From Cladocopium goreaui (lineage: Eukaryota > Sar > Dinophyceae > Suessiales > Symbiodiniaceae): 64,000 nucleotides of DNA. Below are positions 55,245 to 64,000 of the stretch, one piece after another. Every line of letters begins with the position of its first letter. The first letter of the stretch is position 1. The stretch lies in contig CAMXCT020002083.1 of assembly GCA_947184155.2 (NCBI GenBank), positions 28,501 through 92,500 of the forward strand, read 5' to 3'. Under the pieces are notes generated by a model. It was not told the origin of the DNA and did no database searches. It was given only the letters and a program-made list of their open reading frames with translations. Made by a program: the position numbers and the translations under genes.

Positions 55245-55400
55245 GGAATACACCATCGACTCAGAAGAGTCAATTGTGACTTCATACACTGTCTACAAAG
55301 AGGAGGCCGACTGGGAGATCATAATGGTGGATACAACCACCGGCTTATGCTGGGTTGAATTTAGAGGATCATTCCACGGAACCCTCAGCTTTTTGGGAGC
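55245..55400 (+). CDS. Candidate exon, unassigned
   Basis: After CCCAG the frame reads EYTIDSEESIVTSYTVYKEE, ADWEIIMVDTTTGLCWVEFR and GSFHG. Beta-rich and non-repetitive, so likely an exon. Not recognised. A smaller one at 55489-55545 (GAKVPPANSLDLTGFQR) may follow. Confidence 0.4.
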
Positions 55401-55859
55401 ACTTGTTCTATTTAAATCCATGGTTCTTTTTATATATTTGTTATTATTTGTTTTGAGCAACAATTCTTGAACCGAAGAATGGAATCACTTGGGAGCCAAG
55501 GTGCCACCTGCAAATTCTTTGGATCTTACCGGATTTCAAAGGAGCTTTTGAACTATGGTATGCAAAAACAGCAGCTAGATAATATGACTTGCTGCGGTTG
55601 CAATATATTTTGCGTGGCCTTTCCATTTTGCTCACCTTTAGTTAGTACTCTTCGCTTTGGACGCATATCTCAGCCACATGCAGCTGATTTGAACAGGCTC
55701 CTGCACCGCCCAGCACGAGCCGAGCATGTGGAGTTGAAGGGCAACCAGAGGTAACTTGTCATTTCCGTGCCGTGGGAGAAATCTGCGAGTGTAGTACAGT
55801 ATAGAGCTGACAGATAGCCAGCATGCCAGCGTATACGGCATGATATTCAGAGAGGAAGA

Positions 55860-55985
55860 GAGAAATAGAGAGGGACACGCACACACACACATATATATAT
55901 ATATTATATTATGTAATTTAATATTTTTACATATATATATATATAATATAATATATATATATTGTAATATTACTATTTATTTCTC
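55860..55985. repeat. CA/TA simple repeat
   Basis: CACACACACACATATATATA runs into TATTATATT and TAATATAATATATATA. Confidence 0.9.
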
Positions 55986-56216
55986 TCGGCGCTGGGCTGA
56001 AAACATGATTGCACATATTACACATGATTATACCAATATGTGTGCGCTATATTATAACGCTATGTGTAGCAACATGTAGCAATGCTCTGGGAATTTAATG
56101 CTGTCTTATGAAGTGACAGCTAAAACGCACATTCTAAGCTGACCCTTTATGCTGCAGGTTATGCTTGACACACACACACAGATTCCGCGATTATTTAAAT
56201 GTGCATGGCACTGTTG

Positions 56217-56300
56217 CAATAATATCTGAAACCCCCTTTTTTCATGCTAAAAACCCAGGGTTTCCTGTAATTAGATTGTCCCTTAAACCCAATGATGTAT
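56217..56300. repeat. Intronic hairpin repeat family B, copy 3
   Basis: Shares GGGTTTCCTGTAATTAGATT, CCCTTAAACCCAATGATG with the copies at 50058 and 50338. It ends shortly before the acceptor of the exon at 56331. Confidence 0.55.
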
Positions 56301-56330
56301 ATCTGAGGCATCATCCTTTTTTTTTTTCAG

Positions 56331-58560
56331 GATCTGCCACCTGGGAAGTTGGAGGCCATGTGGCAAGGCAGCCCCGAGGCGCGATGGATCAACTGAGGGG
56401 ATCCCAATGGTTTAACGTAGCCATGGAAAATGGATGAAAATGGCCCATAGAAATAGATGGTTTACCTATTAAAAATGGGTGGATTTTCCATGGCTAGGTT
56501 AAATAACCGGATGCTACATTAACTTGGTCAACTATGGTCAAGTATCACTCAAGTATCCAATTTCTGGATTTTTGAAAAAAACGATTTCCACATGGAAGTT
56601 GGTTATGTCGGACATGCCTATTTAAGCGGTTAGAGTTGGATGGTACTTAAATTATGTACAATTTCATCGCAAATTGCCATGGTTACCCATGGTTCCATGA
56701 TGTTCCATGCAGTGCACATCAGGTGCACCGTGGCCGTACATCGTTGCACAGGTGCACGATTCGAAAGCATCTGGAGCCAGTTCAGCCCAGGCGGGGCAGG
56801 GGCCGGGGCTGAGGGATGGTCAACCATTGGACATTCGACCCACAATGACCCACAGAAATTGATAGAAACAGTCACTTAGTGAGGGATGTAGGAACCTTTT
56901 TGGCACATGTTGTTTTTTAGAAATTGATAGAATCAGTAACTTAGTAACCCTGTTTCATGAATTGTCTTTTATTTTTGGGCACATGGCTTGTCAAAAGAGA
57001 ACCGTACACAAGAGACTTGTCACAAGACATCATAAGAAATCATAAGACATTCACTTGGTAAATGTATTGCAATTCTTTGGCGTAAAGTGACAGTGGTTTT
57101 GCTGGTCAGTCAACCGAGCTGGGCCCTCCTGCAAATGCTTGTTACGTTGACCAAAGGATATGACCGTGTTCTATTTTATGGAGGACCCGATCCACAGCAG
57201 ATCATTGCAGATCCATAGCTATTTGATGCTATTGGGGTAAATTCGATTTGCTATGAGCAGTTCATTGATGTTCATTGAATATCATTGAATCATATATCTC
57301 AATCCATCTCTAGGTTTTCCAGCCATCAAACCTTCCATGGTCCTGCAGGCTGCAGCCCCTAGCCCTAGCAAAGAACGTCGCAAACCTGGCCGTGGCAGAG
57401 GATGGTCATGAGATGTCACGAGTCTTGTGTACGATCAGTGGATGTAGATGATATATACCTCTTAAGTTATAATATATTTAACATCATATATACTGTATCC
57501 TGTAGCTATTGAACGTGGCCATTTAGTTCATTGATTTACCTATTAAACATGCCGATTTCCCAACACTATCCCGTAAATATCCCATGAACAGCTATACAGT
57601 GGGTTGAATTGGCACCTGCGGTCGACTGGAGGAACCGTTCGTGCGGCTGACGCAAGCCGAGTTCCTGCGCGCCAGAGATGCTTGGCCGAACGGGGAACCA
57701 TGGGCACCTGAAAAAAGGACATGCTGATGGGGATATTCATGGATGCTCATGGATATTTGTGTGTATACAACTATGTTAATTGCATTTGATTGCAGTAATT
57801 TTCGATATTTATTTATTCACCAGAGAGTTTCGATGATTTGTTGATGACGTGAATGATTTGCTGATCCAATTGATATATTTGTTGGGACTTTGGGATTCAC
57901 ATTTGGATTTCACTGACACAGTGTTGTAATGTGTTGTAGCTCTGCCATTCTTGTCATTTCTTGTCAGGTGACAGACGCCCAGCACCGAACAAGAAACGAA
58001 AGGTGCGAATCCGTGAGTTTTTGCTGAGATTATGGAAAGAACATGTTCATGAAAATATGAAATATGCGTAAGTACGTTAAAGTATCCATCCAGCCATCTA
58101 TCTACATCCATCCATCCATCCAGACATACATGTCGACAGACAGTCAGACGTATGACTTACATATGCAGATATTTGGATGTTTGTGATTGTTTGTATATAT
58201 ATGCAGGCATAATCAGGCATATGTATTTGTACAAAGGCTGTGCATGGGTAGAGAGACGGAGATTTATTTATACTTATGATGCGTCCCCAACCAGACAATA
58301 TGCAAACGTAAACAAAAGGGAGTTTAACATAAGCTACCAAAGGTTGTGCATCTTCAAATTTCCCATGGCTTTTGTACATTTTCCGCTTGACACTACGTAG
58401 ATGTGAACGTGATTGGCTACTCGCCATTTCTATTGGGGCACCTCGGAAGGCCAGTGTGGAATCGAGTGGGAGCTATGGCTCTGACTACAGCTACTACTCT
58501 GACTCTGACAGTGCACATGCGAAGGACGCTCCGAAGGACAGGCGATCAAAAAAATCAGAT
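56331..58560 (+). CDS. Exons of an unassigned nuclear-type protein
   Basis: Four to five short exons follow AG acceptors. 56331-56393: DLPPGKLEAMWQGSPEARWI. 57350-57410: LQPLALAKNVANLAVAEDGH. 57616-57725: RLEEPFVRLTQAEFLRARDA, then WPNGEPWAPEKR. 57968-58016: DRRPAPNKKRKVRIRE, containing a classical basic nuclear-localisation-like KKRKV. 58436-58560: Ser/Tyr/Asp-rich SSGSYGSDYSYYSDSDSA and a basic tail. They may form one gene with the RS-like exon at 54.1 kb. No catalytic domain is visible. Confidence 0.42.
56411..56503. repeat. Intronic hairpin repeat family A, copy 3, with long arms
   Basis: TTTAACGTAGCCATGGAAAA (56411-56430) is nearly the exact reverse complement of the arm at 56483-56503 (ending CCATGGCTAGGTTAAA). 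It starts within 20 bases of the exon end at 56393, so it makes up the 5' part of the following intron. The loop holds the family A words TTTACCTATTAAAAATGG. Confidence 0.68.
57508..57560. repeat. Intronic hairpin repeat family A, copy 4
   Basis: GAACGTGGCCATTTAGTTCA, then TTTACCTATTAAACATGCCG and ATTTCCC. It lies between the exons at 57350 and 57616. Confidence 0.55.
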
Positions 58561-58804
58561 GTTACAGTAGACTTGCTGTACATGGTGTAACTTACGTTGT
58601 TTAGTGGGGAACTTTGTCTTGGATTTAGAAAGCAACAGAAATAAGAAACTGATTTTTCTGAGGCTTCGCCTTCATGTGGCTGCCAGGACAAACGTGCATC
58701 AAAGTGATGAAAGACTGAGCCAGGCCCCAGGCCGATTTAATTTTTTTCATAGTGACTGCAGTTCAAGTTGCTCTGCGCGACTGTCTTTGCCGTCAGCTAG
58801 AAGA

Positions 58805-58890
58805 AAGATATATACAATATATATATATATATATTTATTTATTTATATTCATATTATATGTATGCTGTATACATGTTATATATATAACAA
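58805..58890. repeat. TA-rich simple repeat
   Basis: ATATATATAT and TTATTTATTTATAT runs. Confidence 0.85.
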
Positions 58891-58899
58891 GATATAGCA

Positions 58900-60680
58900 A
58901 GGGAATTTCCAGGTCGAGAAAAACTATAGAAGTCCATATTTGAAGCTAGACTCTGTTGTGATCACTGTTTCGCGGGTCCAGTGGCACCGAATATCAGTTA
59001 AAAACTTGAGCATCCCTTTAGTGGGATTGCAACCATATGGTGGGGGTCAAGCACCTTCAACATAGGTTGAATGCTGCTGGGCTTCGCAAATGGACGGAGT
59101 CACATTTCTTTGGCAAAGCCAGTGGAATCTGAAATGGACCAAATGTGGTCTTCTTCAGGCTACCAACAGCATCGTGGCGGCCTGGCCCACCCCCCCTTCA
59201 TATTTAGGGGCTCCAAATGCAGCTGAGCCGGGGGGCAATCGGAGGGGAATGCGCTGAATCTCTCAGAGACGTTTGGAATTGGAGTCGGCTCACAAGTTGT
59301 TGCAGAAACGTGTTGCGACTTTAACCCTAGATCCAAAGCACATTCTCAGCACCCTTTTATACAAGCGGCGTGCTGCACGCCTTCAACAAGTGTAAAAAAT
59401 GATGGAACAAAGGGCATGGCTTGGAGCAAGGTAGAGCGTGTAGACATGTGTAGACTGTCGACGTAGTACACGGGCCATTTTGGTGAATTCTGGATTTTGC
59501 ATTGGATTTTTGTTTCAGCTCCGGCTACCAACATGCTTGGAATATCTTCGAATCATCGAATGACATGAAACCGCTTCAATGGATGGCAGCGGTTGGAGGC
59601 ACGGGGAGCCGCATCCCCTTTTGGCTCGGAGAAAGGTGGAAGGGCTGGCATTTTCACGGCCAGTTGAGGCACTACCAGCTACCAATGGAGGCAAGAACTC
59701 CAGGAAAAAGTGCAGCAAATTAGCAGAAGTCACCACCAATGGGATCAAAAACACTGTGATTTACTGTAGTTTGACCTGCGCCCTGCTACAGATTCACACA
59801 GCCCGAAAATTGGCGGCCCATATGGGGTCTGAACCTGAGCAGCTGTTTTCTCTACTTGCGAACAAGCCAGCAGGTCCCATCCATTGCGAATGTTCGCTGC
59901 CAGGTTTTCCCAAGCGTCAGCTCCGGACATTTGAAAGTCAGGTCAGGACACCAACAGATGGTGGAATGCCAAAATAAACAATCCACATGCCGCAGATTCC
60001 ACAAGCCCACTGGAAGTACTTGTAGATTTTGTAGACTAAAATTCCAGTTACCAGTCATACCTTGTCAATATTGATGTTATCACATATTGTAGTTTTGCAT
60101 AGTGACTGCATAACTTGGGAATAACTTGGGATATTTGAACAGATTGGAACATGTTAAAGCTATGCTACTTGTACTACCTATCTGCAGCTGCAACGATGGG
60201 CCACTGGGATCCATTGGGTACAGGATGTCCTGGAACGAGGACGAGGCCACTGGAACTGGTTCCTTCACAGTTGGAATGGGATCTGCGCCTGTTGGAGGTA
60301 TCTTGTGGGGGTGGTCCAATCAGATTCTTGTCACGAGGGGAGACGCGAACTGTTTGGTTGACCTGGAAGCTCCTCTTTGGGGCTCAAGGACATGGAAACT
60401 AAATCGCCCGGGAAGAATCACATGAATCACTAGAGTCACGTGCGGGATGCTCCTTCTGACTGACTAGAGAGGGATATTCATCAAGGGGGCCTTCGCAGCG
60501 TGGGTGCCATTTTGTGACGCAAAAATCATAACCTTGGAGGACCGGCATAGAACCCATCAAACTGTAGTTTATTTGGGTGCCCTTTTCCGATCTTTTGTCA
60601 TCAATCTGGGCCACAGCCCATCACTGCTTTTGCCCGGTCAGTGTTGAAGCGCTTGGTTCACGACCCATGGGCCTTCCGAA
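58900..60680. other. Spacer with weak coding signals
   Basis: Segments near 59790-59930 (ARKLAAHMGSEPEQLFSLLA, NKPAGPIHCECSLPG) and 60190-60400 (NDGPLGSIGYRMSWNEDEAT) have partly coding-like composition. They may be exons of the gene before the phosphoesterase or chance frames. No domain recognised. Confidence 0.3.
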
Positions 60681-60689
60681 CGTCGATCG

Positions 60690-63600
60690 ATGCTGGACTT
60701 TGATGAGCTGGAGGAGATTGAGAGTCAACTCCGCCAAGTGCCGGATGTCACTTGCGATGAGGCACCCAATGGTAAGGGACGGGCCGATACCTGGAAAACC
60801 TTTGCGAGAGATGTAGTAAATGTAGTATGTATCACGAGCTATTACTATATCCATCTATATCCCATATGCTCCATGTATGGTATATTCACGTATATTATCT
60901 ATATTTGGGTCATTTATGGGGTAAATGTTGGTACATATTCCAGCACCATGGTTCGCATATGCCATAGTGCCATAGATGATCAAGGCATCCCAAGGCAGAT
61001 TGAGCCTGGGAGGCTCAAGATGGCTCAAGTCAAAGCAGATGTGCATTTTTTAATTTGCAAGATACCAACTGGGTTTTTTAGATGTTTGTCTAAAAATCAA
61101 TGGGTTATAGTTTCAAGATACAACATTCTACAACATTCTACTGGGTTTTTTGACTGTAGAATATTGTAGATGATCACTGTAGATGTTTGATTTTCCATGA
61201 TTTTCCCAGAACTGAGTACAAAATAGTACAAAGATCCATCAGCCCTCAGCTGCATTCTTTCTTGAAAGGTCCCATCCCAGCCTTGTGGAGGTCACAGATG
61301 TGAAAGTGCCACTGGGTCATCAGCTGCGAATTTTCCTCATCTCAGATTTGCACGTGGATTACAAGCAGAACAAAGAATGGATGAACCGAAGCTCGGTTGC
61401 TGTGAAACATGTTTCATCATTTTTCCACACTTTGTGTGGGTTGTTATGTGTCATGATGTTGAGATATGTTGAGCATGTTTTTGGGTAATAAGATGATATG
61501 ATGTACACACTGTACAGTACATAGTAGAGGAAAAAGGCCCAAGGTATTGCGAAAAGAAGCTGCCAAACACAGGATGCCTGCAGAGCCTCTCGCACGACGT
61601 CGATGGAAATAAGTTCTTTGATTGCCTTCTTTTGCCTGGTGATTTGTGCACCTCTGAAGACTTATTTGAAGAGGCGACTCTTTTTGTAAACATTGGCCCC
61701 CCTTTCGAGGTGAACATTTCAACATGATGAAACTGGGTTGTTTCACCAGCCTAAAATACATATCTATGATCATCAATCTTGGGTTTTGGGGTTTTGGCAT
61801 GTTTCGGCCCTATGTTCAGGTGATGACCACCCTGACTACTGCTTTCCACAAGGTCTTCTTTTGCTTCGGCAATCATGAAGCCTGGACGCGGGGAGAGAAG
61901 AAAGGTACCAGTCCAGCGAAGGATTCCTTGGAAAAGCTGGAGCGGATCCACGAGATTTGCAGGAACCTTGGCGTCTACACCACCCCAGTGCGCATTCTGG
62001 CAGGCTTGCTGGGCTTGCTCGGCTTGCTGAGGGGACATATGATCAGGCGATATACCTGACGTCTGAACTGAAAAAGTGGAGACATGTATGTGACTTGCAC
62101 CAGCTCTTCTGTTCAAATTACCATTGCAGTCAGGATTCAACATCTTAATTGTGTTCAATTGACAATTTTATTGCTGCATTGTTGAGTTGTTGGTTCTTCT
62201 GTGTTCTTCAGGTAAGAAGAACGGGACCATTTTCTTGCTGCCTCTGTGGTCATGGTACCATTCAAGCTGGGAAACTTGTCCAAAAACACATGCTTCGACT
62301 GAGGGGCTGGACCTTGCTGGTTGCATCGTTGCATCCTGTGGTCCTCATCATTTTGGATCATGTCTTCCAATGAGTCTAACAGTCTAATCAGTCTAATCCC
62401 ACGACTTCCAGCCTTTTGAATAAGAATCAGAACATGACTGGGATAGGCTGAGATCATTTGATGATCCTGAGGATACCGAGCCGGATCTGCCCGCAGATCT
62501 TCAACCACCAATGGATCCACAGCAGCGGGTCAGCGATTTCCGGATGTGCTGCTGGACGCCTTTGGAAAGCTCCGACTTCGTCTTTGGACGAGGTCCCGAG
62601 GTCCTGAATGAGATCTCAGGGTTTTTCACCATCTTTCACCTGCCAATGGTAAGATCAGTCATGGTGTTGCGACCTTTGATGCTTTGATGATTTGTCCATG
62701 GCACACTGCCGTTTACAGAGGTCAACCCCTGTGAAATATCGTTTTTCTCCCTCCCCCAACATCAGAAACTGTGGCGTCCCATCAGGTGGCGCTACATCCC
62801 TTCACTTGGCGCAGTACTTTGCTCAACGCAACCCTGGCATGCAGTATGGGTATGGTTTTCCCTTGTGCTTTTGCTTGTTGAGATATGTTGAGATGCATGC
62901 CCCACCCCAAGTGCATCCTGAGTTTTTACTTAGAAACTCGAGCTTCTCTGATACTCCATGGTCTCGTTGCGGTGCAGCGAGATTTGATCCATATTCCAAG
63001 GGTTTTCCCATGGTTTTCCCATCCCGCACTGGGGAAGCCATGGGAAGCCAGCTCTGTAGGTAATGAAGCCTGGATCCAAAAGGTCTTGGAACTTCAAGCC
63101 TTGGAAGGTGGCGAGATTCTGAGCCCTTCAGCAAAAGATGGGCTGCCGGAGCAGCTTCAAACTTGGGGCTTCAATCAACTTCAATCCTGGGCATTTCTTG
63201 GTATAGATATGAAATTCGATGCTGCATGCTATACTATGATATACTATTGAAAATACAATATAATCAATATGATTACTGCTCTAAACGCGTTGCATGTCAC
63301 ATTCAACGCCAGTAGGCAGAAGTGGAGTGTTCATGAGTGTTGACAAACCATCCCCTGCACCACAACATGGTATACCGATGAACACGTTGAACCTCAAAAT
63401 ACCAAAGTCATTATTTCATACCATGTATTTAACATGATTTGGCTTGGCGTTGTTCAGCAATGTATATGTTGACCTCTGAGGTTATTCACACTTCTGCCCC
63501 AGACAAGAGCTGATCCTGGAGAAACGCTTCACCTATGATCAGCACGTGCCCAAGATCAGTGGATCTCAACTGCTGGAGGAGCAAATCCGCCGGCTGCATC

Positions 63601-64000
63601 CCACCTGCCACGTTTTTGGACACACCCACGTGGGCTGGGATACCTCGTTGGCACCAGGGCACAAGAGCAGATGTTTTCTTCACCCAATGCCATATCTATT
63701 ACATGGAGGAACCATGGAGCGGGTATTTCTCCGGTTCATCAATGCATACCAGTAGTACCGCACAAGGCGGTGGCGGAAGTTTCAAAAATAGGAAGCCTAT
63801 AGGAGAGGTTGGTTGTTGTGAATCACGGATGGCAGAGCGAATCCACTGATGGACCGAAAGGTGGTTGAGGTCTCCTCTCTTGCTCTCTCTTTCTTTCTCT
63901 GACTATCAACCTACCTACCTACCGATCTTTCTATGTATCTATCTATATCTATATATATATATATCAATATCTATCTATCTATCTATCTATCTATGTATCT
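60690..64000 (+). CDS. Calcineurin-like metallophosphoesterase, 3' partial
   Basis: The five signature motifs of the binuclear metallophosphatase fold occur in order on separate exons. 60690-60771: MLDFDELEEIESQLRQVPDV, probable start, GTAAGG donor. 61269-61380: FLISDLHVDY (D-x-H). About 61597-61690: LLLPGDLCTSEDLF (G-D). 61820-62003: FFCFGNHEAW (G-N-H-E). 62212-62275: LLPLWSWYHSSW. About 62442-62630: SFDDPEDTEPD, then DFRMCCWTP. 62786-62850: GATSLHLAQYFAQRNPGMQ. 63061-63200: uncertain. 63504-63650: RQELILEKR and VFGHTHVGWD (G-H-x-H). These residues bind two metals and hydrolyse phosphomonoesters or diesters in the family. The S-W-Y-H and E-P-D motifs point to the eukaryotic subfamily found in plants and protists, substrate unknown. 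The frame after GWDTSL drifts, so a donor is near 63650 and the last exon lies outside the window. Confidence 0.82.
61269..62003 (+). CDS. Phosphoesterase exons 2-4: metal-binding motifs I-III
   Basis: Exon 2 carries the D-x-H pair in SDLHVD. Exon 3 carries the bridging Asp in PGDLCT. Exon 4 starts at 61820 after CAG, carries GNHEAW (Asn and catalytic His), then a charged helix (SLEKLERIHEICRNLGVYTT) and ends at LAG. Phase is consistent across the exon 4 / exon 5 joint. Confidence 0.82.
62004..62211 (+). other. Phosphoesterase intron with GC donor
   Basis: Joining CTGGCAG (to 62003) with GTAAGAAG (from 62212) keeps the frame (RILAG-KKNGTIFLLPL). The intron then begins GCTTGC and ends TTCAG, a GC-AG intron of 208 bases. 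Both borders carry CAGG, as expected if the intron arose with a small duplicated site. Confidence 0.65.
63504..63760 (+). CDS. Phosphoesterase exon with GHTH motif
   Basis: After CCCCAG the frame reads RQELILEKRFTYDQHVPKIS, then LEEQIRRLHPTCHVFGHTHV and GWD. GHTH supplies the last two metal ligands. The frame continues to a stop at 63755, but after about 63650 the sequence no longer resembles the family, so a non-GT donor near GATACCTCGTTGG is likely. Confidence 0.72.
63880..64000. repeat. CT-rich and CTAT simple repeats
   Basis: CTCTCTTTCTTTCTCT is followed by CTACCTACC and then (CTAT)n to the window end. Confidence 0.92.

Noticed and set aside
1..64000. tRNA, rRNA, snRNA or complete spliced-leader RNA genes
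   Set aside because: I looked for T-loop, anticodon-arm and full leader sequences by eye and found none convincing. A tRNA or covariance-model scan would be needed to exclude them.

Overview
This window is nuclear DNA from a dinoflagellate, most likely a Symbiodiniaceae coral-symbiont type. The strongest evidence is an array at 27851-27933 of 15-base units, CCATTTTGGCTCAAG, which is the 3' part of the dinoflagellate trans-spliced leader. Other signs agree. Genes are broken into many short exons, and nearly all recognisable ones read on the + strand. Introns are long and repeat-filled, and at least two appear to start with GA or GC instead of GT. There is a large family of degenerate PPR repeats with ISACEK-like cores, a CCKKCH cysteine motif, and abundant micro- and minisatellites.

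Layout. 1-1.98 kb: no gene recognised. About 2.0-6.0 kb: exons of a three-KH-domain RNA-binding protein. About 8.3-11.7 kb: microsatellite, a decayed composite repeat field and a 131-bp inverted-repeat element. About 12.5-20.6 kb: a PPR-repeat protein split into many exons; one intron carries an 87-bp minisatellite. About 21.7-25.3 kb: unassigned exons, then two good terminal exons of a DUF3431-like protein. 25.56-27.44 kb: two adjacent satellites, of 16 bp and 72 bp. 27.85-32.90 kb: a very GC-rich non-LTR retroelement. It has stacked spliced-leader relicts at its 5' end, duplicated 218-bp leader units, a RING-finger ORF1, and an ORF2 with reverse transcriptase, a zinc knuckle and a restriction-like endonuclease. 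32.9-33.7 kb: the only credible minus-strand coding remnants. 35.3-36.4 kb: a block studded with GCGTAAG around a small basic/serine-rich ORF. 38.1-39.7 kb: exons with a dinoflagellate-type cysteine motif. 41.2-42.05 kb: unassigned exons. 42.07-43.41 kb: two back-to-back inverted-repeat elements. 45.8-50.7 kb: a major-facilitator transporter resembling the phosphate:H+ symporter family. 54.1-58.6 kb: charged, RS-like and NLS-bearing exons, interrupted by another TIR element. 60.7 kb to the window edge: a calcineurin-like metallophosphoesterase, cut off at the 3' side.

No operon or shared pathway links the host genes; they are an RNA-binding protein, a PPR protein, a transporter, a phosphoesterase and unknowns in head-to-tail order. 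The main story is the retroelement. Its 5' end preserves several generations of spliced leader, with the innermost copies most decayed. This is the expected record of a transcript that was repeatedly trans-spliced, reverse transcribed and reinserted. Short hairpin repeats in introns of the transporter and the 56-57 kb exon region suggest introner-like activity as well. Exon boundaries below were read by eye and should be taken as within about 10-20 bases unless a splice joint is explained.
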